Positions 41,655 through 50,500 of a stretch of DNA of 64,000 nucleotides are shown here, piece after piece. Below the pieces are notes generated by a model that saw only the letters and a program-made list of their open reading frames with translations, was not told the origin of the DNA and made no database searches. The DNA comes from Bacteroidota bacterium (lineage in GTDB: Bacteria; Bacteroidota; Bacteroidia; Flavobacteriales; Weeksellaceae). Location of the stretch: positions 123,552-187,551 of the forward strand of contig JAEWOD010000002.1 of NCBI GenBank assembly GCA_023461035.1, given 5' to 3'. The translations under genes were made by a program, and so were the position numbers. Position 1 is the first letter of the stretch, and every line of letters starts with the position of its first letter.

Positions 41655-42431
41655 ATGAAACACTTGATAATCTTATTCATCCCATTCATCCTTTTTTCAT
41701 GTGAAAAAGACGAAACCAATGATTTAAAATTTTTCGATGTAAATGGAAAAGCCAAAAGTATAAAAAGTTTCTCTTATTATGATTATACTTCGCCAAATAA
41801 ATTAAAAGATACAATTAAGTTTAACAGCGACGATTTTAAATTTTTCAAAAGATTAACCAGAAATAGAAAAGAAAGAATAGAAAAGAATAATGAAAATGAA
41901 TTATTGGAAGAGTACAATTTTGAAGTTATTAAATTTGATTCACTTGGATTTTTCAAAACTGCTAATGATTTAAGTCATTCAAAACAAAAAATAAGTAGAG
42001 AAAAAGCCATTACTGAGATTGAAATTTCTATAATTGATAAAGATTTCAAATATAAAGGAACCAGCATTAAACAATATTCAAAGTCTGATTCATTAATAGA
42101 AATAAATTATTTAATAAACTACGAGAAAAATTCTCGAATTATTCCTTTGGAAAAATCTATTATGTATTCTGGTACAAAAGTTCCTTTAAAATATAGAGTT
42201 GGTTTTGAATTGAAACTTGAATATGATGAAATAAACATAAAATCAATCAAAAACCGTCAAAATTTAGATAGCATTTTATATGTATATTCTAAAAACAAAC
42301 TAGAGTATTTGATGTATATTTTAGAATATGACTCGTTAAACAATTGGACGGATAGAATGCTAATTTCAAACAATTTTAAACCAATTTTTGAAACAAGAGA
42401 AATAGATTATTATTTAAATAACAACAAGTAA
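41655..42431 (+). CDS. Putative lipoprotein of unknown function
   Basis: A 258-residue lipoprotein candidate: MKHLIILFIPFILFSCEKD, lipidation at Cys16. No family is recognised. The mature part is Lys/Asn/Ser/Ile-rich and has the look of the RHS-like single-domain lipoproteins with Y-x-x-N/D-x-L-G and YDSLNNWTDR elements, which recall YD repeats, but too few are present to be sure. It is very AT-rich, more than lon or the desaturase gene beside it, so it is probably acquired. It begins 23 bases after the lon relic. Confidence 0.6.
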   Translation: MKHLIILFIPFILFSCEKDETNDLKFFDVNGKAKSIKSFSYYDYTSPNKLKDTIKFNSDDFKFFKRLTRNRKERIEKNNENELLEEYNFEVIKFDSLGFFKTANDLSHSKQKISREKAITEIEISIIDKDFKYKGTSIKQYSKSDSLIEINYLINYEKNSRIIPLEKSIMYSGTKVPLKYRVGFELKLEYDEINIKSIKNRQNLDSILYVYSKNKLEYLMYILEYDSLNNWTDRMLISNNFKPIFETREIDYYLNNNK

Positions 42432-42449
42432 TTTTTTCAATTTTCTGAA

Positions 42450-42899
42450 TTAACTTTTCACCTTAAAACTCCATATAAAAAAGAATTCCGCTACCTGATC
42501 GGCTTGTTCATCGATGCCTACGCTTCGCATTTTCAGGGTTTGCCCCTCGCCTGTTTCAATAGCTTTTTTGAGAATTTCATCCAGTTCTTTTCCTTGTTCA
42601 CAAGTGAAAATGATTTTCCCCACTGCTTTTTTGATGAAATTGGCTTCCAATCCCACAACGAGCATCGAAAATTTATGACCCGATTTTTGGATTTTATTGA
42701 TACAAAGCGTTCCGGTAGAAAATTCCGCCGCCATTCCCTGCACCGCCCAAAACATACTTTTAAACGGATTTTGATTCAGCCAACCATATTTAACGGAAAT
42801 CTGGGATTTGTTTTCTTCGAAATGATGCAGTTTCAATCCGGCAATTTTGGCAATCGGGATCTTGAACATCAACATTTTATTGAAAAGACTTCGTGTCAT
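42450..42899 (-). CDS. DUF4442 hotdog-fold protein (thioesterase-like)
   Basis: A 149-residue protein of the DUF4442 group, related to acyl-CoA thioesterases with a hotdog fold. Typical are PYGWLNQNPFKSMFWAVQ-like wording (here YGWLNQNPFKSMFWAVQGMA) and AEFSTGTLCI in the long hotdog helix. The active-site Asp/Glu is not certain, so no substrate is claimed. It is convergent with the lipoprotein gene and divergent from the fatty-acid desaturase gene, which fits a lipid-related role. Confidence 0.75.
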   Translation of the reverse strand: MTRSLFNKMLMFKIPIAKIAGLKLHHFEENKSQISVKYGWLNQNPFKSMFWAVQGMAAEFSTGTLCINKIQKSGHKFSMLVVGLEANFIKKAVGKIIFTCEQGKELDEILKKAIETGEGQTLKMRSVGIDEQADQVAEFFFIWSFKVKS

Positions 42900-42956
42900 C
42901 GTTTTTATTATTTGAATTTTAAATATCCTTAATTCATTCCATTAAAATTTCAGAAA

Positions 42957-42971
42957 AACCTTGACAAGGTT
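42957..42971. repeat. AACCTTGACAAGGTT palindrome
   Basis: A 15-base palindrome with central A. It is the CC/GG variant of the CTTTGWCAAAG element at 6064-6172 and 16555-16600. It stands alone in the divergent gap between the DUF4442 and desaturase genes. Confidence 0.5.
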
Positions 42972-43036
42972 CATTGAATTATCAAATATAAAACCCACAT
43001 CTGACAAACCTTAGCTTTTGAGAAAAAATTATCCCC

Positions 43037-43044
43037 TATCTTTG
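43037..43044 (+). promoter_or_regulatory. -7 element of the desaturase promoter
   Basis: TATCTTTG (TAnnTTTG) lies 19 bases before the ATG. A TTTG at 43017-43020 is 16 bases upstream, three short of the preferred spacing. Confidence 0.45.
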
Positions 43045-43063
43045 TGAAAATTCAAAAATCTTA

Positions 43064-43825
43064 ATGCAAACAACTGTTATCATTATTCTTGCACTTTTTG
43101 TCATTCACTGGTATGCATCACTTTTTTTCCAGTCCATGTTTCACCATAGATATGCGGCTCATGGGATGTTTACCATGTCCAATTTCTGGGAAAAAACCTT
43201 TCACATAGGTTCGTTTGTTACGCAAGGAGCTTCTTACTTAAGCCCTTATGCTTATGGAGTGATGCACAGATTACATCATGCATTTGCCGATACGGAAGAT
43301 GACCCGCATTCGCCGATTATAGATAAAGATTTATTTGCGATGATGTGGAGAACGCGTAGAGTTTATATGGACATCGACCAGGAAATCGCTGTAGTAGGTG
43401 AAAAATTCAAAAAAGGGGTTCCCAAGTGGAGAAGTTTTGACCGGTTTGCCGAATCGCGTATTACCCGTTTAGTTTGGGTTGGGATTTATGTTCTCATTTT
43501 CATTTTATTGGATTCACCATGGTGGTTATATTTTTTAGTTCCAATTATGGTATTGATGTCGCCTGTTCACGGAGTGATTGTCAATTGGTATTCGCATAAA
43601 TACGGTTATAGAAATTATGATGTAAAAGATACTTCGCATAATTTATTTCCGGTTGATTTACTGATGTGGGGCGAAAGTTTGCACAACAATCACCATAAAT
43701 TTGGCGGACGGCCTAACTTCGCCGTGAAATGGTATGAATTTGATCCTTTGTATCCATTCATTTGGCTGATGGATAAAATGCGAATCATCCGTTTTAAAAA
43801 CAAACCGGCTACGGAGTATATGTAA
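43064..43825 (+). CDS. Acyl-CoA/acyl-lipid fatty-acid desaturase
   Basis: A 253-residue di-iron membrane desaturase that introduces a double bond into fatty acyl chains, adjusting membrane fluidity. The three histidine boxes are present: HHRYAAH (about 27-33), HRLHHAF (about 69-75) and HNNHHKFGG (about 206-214). Four hydrophobic helices are grouped in pairs. The redox partner is not encoded nearby. The DUF4442 gene is divergent. The 175 bases behind it hold a nine-base microrepeat and the promoter of a toxin-antitoxin pair. Confidence 0.88.
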   Translation: MQTTVIIILALFVIHWYASLFFQSMFHHRYAAHGMFTMSNFWEKTFHIGSFVTQGASYLSPYAYGVMHRLHHAFADTEDDPHSPIIDKDLFAMMWRTRRVYMDIDQEIAVVGEKFKKGVPKWRSFDRFAESRITRLVWVGIYVLIFILLDSPWWLYFLVPIMVLMSPVHGVIVNWYSHKYGYRNYDVKDTSHNLFPVDLLMWGESLHNNHHKFGGRPNFAVKWYEFDPLYPFIWLMDKMRIIRFKNKPATEYM

Positions 43826-43826
43826 T

Positions 43827-43858
43827 TATTTGAGAATTTGAAGATTCTGAAAATTATC
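43827..43858. repeat. Nine-base microrepeat after the desaturase gene
   Basis: TTATTTGAGAATTTGAAGAT, then TCTGAAAAT: three to four decayed units of the TTTGAGAAT family, starting at the desaturase stop. Confidence 0.4.
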
Positions 43859-43948
43859 TTTTATTAATCCATAAACATTTCAAATTGAAATAGCATTTAG
43901 CTTTCTCAAAAAGAATTCTCAACTATATTTCAAAACAGACAATACCGC

Positions 43949-43985
43949 TTCGAAACAATTTCGAATAAAAAATTGTGTAACTTTA
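43949..43985 (+). promoter_or_regulatory. Promoter/operator of the DUF433-DUF5615 pair
   Basis: A perfect inverted repeat TTCGAAA-CAA-TTTCGAA (43949-43965) is followed by TAACTTTA (43978-43985), a -7 box with one mismatch. The dyad would cover the -33 region, a typical place for antitoxin autorepression. Confidence 0.55.
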
Positions 43986-44000
43986 CCTAAATTCATATAA

Positions 44001-44228
44001 ATGAAGGATTATAAGCAAATTATTACCATAGAAGCAGGAAAGCGTGGCGGAAAAGCGTGCATACGCGGAATGCGCATTACGGTAAACGATATTTTAGGCT
44101 GGCTGGCTTCCGGTATGAGTGTTCAGGAAATATTGGCAGACTTTGATGAACTGAAAGAAGAAGATATTTATGCGGCACTGAGCTATGCGGCAGACAGGGA
44201 AAGCAAAATTTATCAGGCAGTTGTATGA
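44001..44228 (+). CDS. DUF433 antitoxin-like protein
   Basis: A 75-residue helix-turn-helix protein of the DUF433 family, the partner of DUF5615 toxins. The signature is RGGKACIRGMRITVNDILGW and LASGMSVQEILADF. These proteins bind DNA and probably hold the toxin inactive. The stop overlaps the toxin start by 4 bases (ATGA), so the two are translationally coupled. Confidence 0.85.
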   Translation: MKDYKQIITIEAGKRGGKACIRGMRITVNDILGWLASGMSVQEILADFDELKEEDIYAALSYAADRESKIYQAVV

Positions 44229-44566
44229 AGCTGCTGTTTGACCAGAACATATCGCATAGAATACTTCATTTATTGCCCGAAAATTATACTGAATCAACTT
44301 CTGTAAAAAAAGAAGATTTGATTAATGCAAATGACAAAAAGATTTGGGAGTTTGCAAAACGAGGGCATTACACGATAGTAACCCAAGATTCTGACTTTAA
44401 CGATTTGAATGCTTTACTCGGATTTCCTCCAAAAATCATTTGGATCCGTACCGGAAACCTGACCACAAAATCACTTGCCAATCTCCTAATCAACCACGAA
44501 ATCGAAATTAGAAATTTTATGGTAAGCAATGAATTCGGCTGTTTTGAAATATTGAATTTCAAATAA
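44225..44566 (+). CDS. DUF5615 PIN-like toxin
   Basis: A 113-residue PIN-fold protein of the DUF5615 (Mut7-C-like) group, predicted ribonucleases. Acidic residues at the expected places are D6 in LLFDQNIS, a Glu/Asp-rich helix around residues 30-45, and D58/D61 in TQDSDFND. It is paired with DUF433, the most frequent genomic context of this family. The RNA target is unknown. Confidence 0.83.
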   Translation: MKLLFDQNISHRILHLLPENYTESTSVKKEDLINANDKKIWEFAKRGHYTIVTQDSDFNDLNALLGFPPKIIWIRTGNLTTKSLANLLINHEIEIRNFMVSNEFGCFEILNFK

Positions 44567-44636
44567 AGCGGCAAAATACTTATCATGGTATAAATCATTC
44601 AAATCAATTCTCATTTTTAATTCTTCAAAAGAATTT

Positions 44637-44644
44637 TAAATTTG
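44637..44644 (+). promoter_or_regulatory. -7 element of the trxB promoter
   Basis: TAAATTTG (TAnnTTTG) lies 22 bases before the trxB ATG. No correctly spaced TTG was seen. Confidence 0.45.
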
Positions 44645-44666
44645 CGAAGCTAAACACAAAATAATT

Positions 44667-45611
44667 ATGATCGAGACTATTAAAGATACCGTAATCATCG
44701 GCTCGGGACCTGCCGGATATACTGCTGCGATTTATGCTGCGCGTGCCAACATGAATCCGGTAATGTACACCGGAATGCAGCCGGGCGGACAGTTAACCAC
44801 TACCACAGATGTTGAAAATTTTCCGGGTTATCCTGACGGAATTACCGGACCGGAAATGATGGATCATCTCCAAAAACAAGCGGAACGATTCGGAACGCAG
44901 ATTCACTACGAATATATAACCGAAGTAAATCTGGCAACCGAACCGGGAAAATTGCATACCGTAAAATCCAGCTCAGGACAGGAAATTCAAGCGCGCTCTA
45001 TTATCATTTCAACGGGTGCAACTGCCAAATATTTAGGATTAGACGATGAAACCAAATATGCCGGAAGCGGTGTTTCTGCTTGTGCCACTTGTGACGGATT
45101 TTTCTACAAAGGTCGCCCGGTTGCAGTTGTAGGTGGCGGTGATACGGCCGCCGAAGAAGCAACCTATCTGGCTAAATTATGTACTCATGTTTATCTTTTG
45201 GTCAGAAAAGATGAATTAAAAGCTTCGAAAGTGATGCAGGAAAGAGTGTTTAACACACCGAACATCACCGTTCTTTTTCATCATGAATTAGTGGGATTGG
45301 AAGGTGACAAAGTAGTGGAAAAAGCAAAAATTGTTAACAACCAAACGCATGAAATTTCCGAATTGGTAGTGGATGGCGTTTTCATTGCAATTGGTCATAA
45401 ACCCAATACGGAATTGTTTAACGGTCTTTTGAAAATGGACGACATCGGTTATTTAATTACCGAAGAAAAAACGACGAAAACCAATCTTCCGGGTGTTTTT
45501 GCCGCCGGAGATGTTCAGGACAACGTTTACAGACAAGCGATTACCGCTGCCGGAACCGGTTGTATGGCAGCTCTCGATGCGGAAAAGTATGTCGCTGAGT
45601 ATTTTCATTAA
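44667..45611 (+). CDS. trxB: Thioredoxin-disulfide reductase
   Basis: A 314-residue FAD/NADPH enzyme that reduces thioredoxin in the cytoplasm. The FAD-binding GSGPAGYTAA is at 12-21, the redox-active C139-A-T-C142 is in the NADPH domain, the NADP-binding GGGDTAAEEA follows at about 156-165, and the C-terminal FAD motif is FAAGDVQDN. Length and motif order are those of low-Mr bacterial TrxR. It is a single-gene unit with its own promoter and a terminator at 45654-45686. Confidence 0.95.
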   Translation: MIETIKDTVIIGSGPAGYTAAIYAARANMNPVMYTGMQPGGQLTTTTDVENFPGYPDGITGPEMMDHLQKQAERFGTQIHYEYITEVNLATEPGKLHTVKSSSGQEIQARSIIISTGATAKYLGLDDETKYAGSGVSACATCDGFFYKGRPVAVVGGGDTAAEEATYLAKLCTHVYLLVRKDELKASKVMQERVFNTPNITVLFHHELVGLEGDKVVEKAKIVNNQTHEISELVVDGVFIAIGHKPNTELFNGLLKMDDIGYLITEEKTTKTNLPGVFAAGDVQDNVYRQAITAAGTGCMAALDAEKYVAEYFH

Positions 45612-45614
45612 TCA

Positions 45615-45728
45615 TTTAGTTATTAGTAAGTAGTGATTAGTAATTAGAAATAGAAAATCCTGAGTTGTAAAGCTCAGGATTTTTTATTTAAATATCATTC
45701 TAATTACTAATTACAATTCACAAATCAC
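45615..45728. repeat. TAATTAG-type repeats flanking the trxB terminator
   Basis: TTAGTTATTAGTAAGTAGTG and GTAATTAG (45615-45652) precede the terminator, and CTAATTACTAATTACAATTC (45695 onward) follows it. They are the same heptamer-type sequence as between rplW and rplB, in opposite orientations on the two sides. Confidence 0.5.
45654..45686 (+). terminator. Rho-independent terminator after trxB
   Basis: AAAATCCTGAG, loop TTGTAAAG, CTCAGGATTTT: an 11-base perfect stem with a T run. It could also serve the convergent membrane-protein gene, as A residues lie on the other side. Confidence 0.85.
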
Positions 45729-45733
45729 TAAGA

Positions 45734-46111
45734 TTACCTAAACTCCTTCCAATGTGGAATTATCACCGCCAAACCGTAGCCGATAAATACAAACAAAGTA
45801 AACATGGAATAAAGAGTGCCGTCCGGCATGAATTCCGGTTGCATGGCGATGGCAATAAATAAACTCAGAATCGTCAAATAAACGCCTATCTTTTTATAAA
45901 AATACACTAAAATAATTCCTATCAATGACAGAATCCCCAATCCCAAAGTGGCTGTCGGATACCAATCCGGCATCACGGAATCGGACATATTAAAATGTTC
46001 TTTGAAAAGAAAGTCGTTGGTAGACCAAATTCTATATCCTCTGAAAATAATACCACCAACCAAAATTAACATCAGCCCTATCAAGCCATTGAACCAAATG
46101 GATCGTTTCAT
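45734..46111 (-). CDS. Small four-helix membrane protein, unknown function
   Basis: A 125-residue protein with hydrophobic helices at about 7-25, 48-67, 70-90 and 95-115 and short polar loops. No family is recognised. It is the last gene of a leftward run (lrp-like, nrtR-like, this gene) with 16 bases between it and the regulator. It may be controlled together with them, but no function can be inferred. Confidence 0.6.
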   Translation of the reverse strand: MKRSIWFNGLIGLMLILVGGIIFRGYRIWSTNDFLFKEHFNMSDSVMPDWYPTATLGLGILSLIGIILVYFYKKIGVYLTILSLFIAIAMQPEFMPDGTLYSMFTLFVFIGYGLAVIIPHWKEFR

Positions 46112-46127
46112 TTCGCAAAGGTATTAA

Positions 46128-46835
46128 TTAGAATAAAAAGTCGTAACCCTTTAAAGTCATTTTCTCATACTTTTCTTCATCAAACCGATACAATTTAGAA
46201 ATCTTCCTGTAAACATTTGGATCGGTATGGTTTCCGGTTTCGATGATGAGGTTTGAATTGAATATTTTTTTTCGGAAATTACGTTTGTCCAATTCACGGT
46301 TGAGGGCTTTTTCATACAGGGATTGCAGTTGGGACAACGTAAATTCTTTGGGTAATAAATTGAATCCGACAGGACGTCGTTTCACCCTTCTTTTCAATCT
46401 TTCTTTTGCATAAACGATGATGTCGTTATGGTCAAATGCCAAATCGGGTATTTTATTATAGGGAATCCAATCGTTTTCAAAAGAATTGGAATGCTTTCTA
46501 ACTTCAGGAGTCAATTTGACCAAAGCATAATAGGCTATGTTCACTACTCTACCCAAAGGATTCCGAAATACTTTTGAAAACGCTTTCAATTGTTCCAAAT
46601 AAATAGAATCTGGATTTACTCCTATCCTTTCCTTTAATAATTGATGCATCACGGTATCATTTGCTTCAGTAGGTTTGATGTATTTACCGGGTAAAATATG
46701 AGCGTTTTTAAAAGGTTCGTGAGTTTTGGTGGACAACAAAATAAATAATTCTTCACCGTCAAAACCAAACAAGACCAAACTTGAAGCAACGGCAAAATTA
46801 AAATATTCTTCCAAAGGGTTTTCTTCTGCTTTCAT
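46128..46835 (-). CDS. NrtR/AraR-like transcriptional regulator with degenerate Nudix domain
   Basis: A 235-residue protein with an N-terminal Nudix fold (about 15-150) and a C-terminal winged helix (about 155-230, LPKEFTLSQLQSLYEKALNRELDKRNFRKK). The Nudix box should read GX5EX7REUXEEXGU. Here the stretch GKYIKPTEANDTVMHQLLKE, continuing RIGV, has Gln-Leu for Arg-Glu and Glu-Arg for Glu-Glu, so pyrophosphatase activity is unlikely. This is the pattern of NrtR-family repressors, which sense NAD metabolites or, in Bacteroidota, sugars. The ligand and targets are unknown. It starts 7 bases after an Lrp/AsnC gene. Confidence 0.82.
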   Translation of the reverse strand: MKAEENPLEEYFNFAVASSLVLFGFDGEELFILLSTKTHEPFKNAHILPGKYIKPTEANDTVMHQLLKERIGVNPDSIYLEQLKAFSKVFRNPLGRVVNIAYYALVKLTPEVRKHSNSFENDWIPYNKIPDLAFDHNDIIVYAKERLKRRVKRRPVGFNLLPKEFTLSQLQSLYEKALNRELDKRNFRKKIFNSNLIIETGNHTDPNVYRKISKLYRFDEEKYEKMTLKGYDFLF

Positions 46836-46842
46836 CAGTAAT

Positions 46843-47325
46843 TTATTTAAAAATGGCTTTCATCAGTCTGTTTTTATCATTAAAACTTTCTTCAAGGGAA
46901 ATCATGGATTCCGTACGGAGTACATCTTCAATCTGATCTATTTTGAAAATCAATTCTTTTGCATGATTCGTATCCCTAGCCCTGATTTTACAGAAAATAT
47001 TGTATTTCCCGGCCACGATGTGTGCTACGGTTACATTTGGGATTTTATATAATTCATCCACTACCCGTTGTATCTTATTTGTTTTTGTCAATAGAAGTCC
47101 CAAATAGGCCACAAACTGATAACCCATTTTATCATAATCCGTAATGAGTGTCGTTCCTTTAATTATTCCGGCATCTTCCAGTTTTTTTACTCTCACATGA
47201 ATAGTACCTGCCGAAACGTTCATTTTTTTTGCAATTTCTGTGAAAGGCATCCGTGTATTCTCAATCAAATACATCAAAATGGTTTTATCTATATCATCAA
47301 TTTCGTAATTCGATTTCATAATCAC
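46843..47325 (-). CDS. Lrp/AsnC family transcriptional regulator
   Basis: A 160-residue feast/famine regulator. The N-terminal helix-turn-helix (about 8-65) reads DDIDKTILMYLIENTRMPFT and VSAGTIHVRVKKLEDAGII. The C-terminal RAM domain (about 75-150) would bind an amino acid and assemble octamers. It is upstream of the NrtR-like gene and closely spaced with it. Its promoter region (47326-47494) is AT-rich with no distinct dyad, as is usual for Lrp targets. Confidence 0.9.
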   Translation of the reverse strand: MIMKSNYEIDDIDKTILMYLIENTRMPFTEIAKKMNVSAGTIHVRVKKLEDAGIIKGTTLITDYDKMGYQFVAYLGLLLTKTNKIQRVVDELYKIPNVTVAHIVAGKYNIFCKIRARDTNHAKELIFKIDQIEDVLRTESMISLEESFNDKNRLMKAIFK

Positions 47326-47494
47326 AGGAGTATTTTATTAAATTATCAATAATTAAGCAACAATATTAGTAAATATATAAAATATAAACAAAATTGGTAC
47401 AGATATTTTTAAAATGAATTCGATTTATTCTAAATTTGACTTTAGTTATGAATTTAAGTTTATCTCAATTCATCACTTTTGTTTGTTTTGCGTG

Positions 47495-47522
47495 AGTTTA
47501 TTGCTTTTCTAAGCAATAAACT
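47495..47522. terminator. Hairpin after tamB, possible bidirectional terminator
   Basis: AGTTTATTGCTT-TTCT-AAGCAATAAACT is a perfect 12-base stem 3 bases beyond the tamB stop. The T run lies on the plus-strand side, where no gene precedes it. On the tamB strand it is a strong hairpin without a U tract, so its role as terminator is uncertain. Confidence 0.5.
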
Positions 47523-47525
47523 TTT

Positions 47526-50500
47526 TTATTTGAATCTAATCAAACCACTATCCGATTTCTTTTTATTTTTCTCAGAAAGCGAAACTTCTTTTTTCGTAAT
47601 TGAATCTTCCTTTTCCTTCATTTTCTGTTGGTCGGTTTCTGAAATAGAATCCTGAACTTCCGATTCAGGAAGATCAAATAAAGAAGGCGGATCTTCATCA
47701 AAATTAGGCAGAATCAAGGGTCCTGATTTTTCTTCTTTTTCAAATATTTCTGAAAGATGGTCAAAAGAAGTTTTATAGATGATTCCGGCTCCCACGCTTT
47801 GGAAATTACCGGCACCACCGAAATTCTGAACTCCGAAATTGGTAGGACGCGTGAAGAAATTCACAACGATGCTCTTATCCATATTTCGCGAAATATCCCA
47901 TTGCGCCTCTGTTTCTACTGTTGTATTATTGTCCAGATTGGAAGTATTTCCTACTGCAACTCCTACAGCTCCATTGATAGTCCACCTCGGGCTTAAGTTG
48001 ATGCGAAGCCCTGTTTTAAATCGGTCTGAAGTGTTACTCAATTCTGAGCCGGAAACATAATCCAAATCCAATGTGACGCCGGAACCGGCCATGATGGACT
48101 CTATGATTCCGCCCAATTGTTTCAACGCAATCCCGGCTCCTGTGGAAGTAGCTCCTGCTGTAAGAACGGAATCGGAATTGGTCATAAATTGACCGATTAA
48201 CAATACGGAACCAAACTGAATCATCTTTTCGTCCGGATCCAGATTAAATTTATACTCTATCATAGATTGAACATCAGTTCCGGCTTTGGGGATACTAAGG
48301 GTAAAATTCATTTCCGGACTTTCGAGGGTCTCCGATATATCAATCTCCAAAACTACATCATAAACTTGACTGTATCCTGCCCCTAAATATTCTCCGACAT
48401 TGGAAACGGTTCGTTCATAAGTCGCCTGAATGTTCATGGTAGCATCCATTGCGTCTCCACCGTCCCAACTCACATAACTTCCGGGTTGTATGTCAAAATC
48501 TCGATTTAACAAAGCCACTTGTCTGAGTTTATATACGCCAGATTCCAGCATATAAGTCCCGTTTATGGACATGTTTCCGGAACGGTTCATGTTGAATTGT
48601 AATTTCTCGGTCGAACCATTTGCCGTTACCATATCACCTGATACCGGATCAAAAATCAAATTGATGGTAGTAGAAGGATAAGCCGTAATTTCCAAATCTA
48701 TGTTCATGCCTCTCGGCCCGGTTTCCTCTTCCGGTTTATCTCCTTCAGGTATGAACCGAACCAGATCACTTTCCGTCTCAACTTTGGTTGCTCCGGTGTT
48801 GATGGTAAATTCAGAGCCTTCATTGATGATGGCTGAAGCTGCAATATCGAGTCTTTCAGGTGGACCAAACAATGAAAATGCTCCTTGACCAAATACTCTT
48901 CCGTAGAAAAGTTCATTGTGTGTCATATTGGTATTCATAACCAACAGGTTTTTGGTGTTAAAGGACAAGTTGAGAAACCAGGTAGCAAAATCACGGAAAA
49001 GCAATTGCCCGGTAACTTCCCCTTTTGTATTGTATTTTGTATCCCTAAAATGTACTTCGTCCAAAGCGATAAATCCTTGTCCGCCGCTTTGCTTGTTAAC
49101 AGGAACCGTATTGATACCATCAAACTGATAATCTACATTTAAATAATCAACTGTGAATCCCAGATCTTTTAAATCCAGCATCCCTTCAAAATTGGGAGAA
49201 TCAATCGGTCCGGTAAACCGCATATTTCCGGAAACCAGCCCGCGCACATTGCTCATGGCAGCTGAAAGGAAACTTTCTATAAAATTAAATTTCAAATCAT
49301 CCAAACTTGCTACCAGATTAACTTCTGGCGTTTCGGTTTTATTATCTATATATCCATTTACATATAATACCTGCACTTGTTCTTGTTCTAAGAATAATTC
49401 GAGATCAAAAACATTTTGGTCTACGTTATAAACACCGTTCATACCCAAATCTCCTAAACCGTATTTATTCAGCGCCAATTGATTCACCATCAATTCTATA
49501 AGCGGTTTAAATTCATCTTTGGTTCGGACTATATCAATTTTACCATTGGCAATTCCGTCTATTTCCAAATTTCCCAATAATCCTTGAGGAATAATTTTAG
49601 CCAAATCCAAATTCTCCAAATCGGCATTTAATTTATAATCCAAATTACTGGCATAATGTCCGTCTACCAATAATTTCTGATCCTCTGATTCCAATAATAA
49701 TCCTTGTAATTCGTAATAATTTTTGTCGAAATTGACGATGATACGATTGGTGGTTCTGTCATTATTTGGATTTAAATACCAATTTGTATCGTCTATGTTA
49801 ATAACGGAAGGTGAAAATCCAAATACCAGATTTTTATTTTCATCTGTAGTATGAAATAAATTCAAATCAAAATCTATCGGGAATTCCTTTCCTATTTGAA
49901 AATCCGTTTTTACTAAAAGAGAATCCTGAATGGGGGTAGTATGAATATTGACGTTATATAACATGACGCCTTTTGCTGCCAAACTATCACTTCTCACATA
50001 AATTTGTTCGGTTTCTTTTGAGGTGTCTATATTAATCAACGGATTATAAATATTGATTCCATCATATCCTATTTCACCTGAAGAAAGCTCTGCAATAAGC
50101 GTATTTGTATCGGTATCGACATGTCCGTCTAAAATGGTTCCCGGCGCGATTTGGATTTTATCATTAAACATACTGAACAAATCCTGCTGAACTTCAAAAA
50201 AGAAATTAAAGTTCTGATTGGCATCCACTTTTTTAGGTTCATAAGTCATCAAAGTAGTGGAACCGATTGTGTTCATAATGGCATCAGGTAATTGGCTCAA
50301 CCTGTATTTGCCGTTTATTTCTCCAATCAGATAACCCGGAATATCCAATTTTAAATTTTGCAAATCTCCATTTTTGGAAGAAAGAATATAAGCTTGTGCG
50401 ATTTCGATCGTATCTGTTTTAGAAGAAAAATAGACGTTATTCAATTGAATTTCCCCCAGAAAATCATCCAATGTGCTGAACTGAAAATCACCACGTATGT

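Noticed and set aside
47326..47494. Search for a tRNA or small RNA in the AT-rich gap upstream of the Lrp gene
   Set aside because: No cloverleaf, T-loop or strong promoter was seen; the only structure is the hairpin after tamB.
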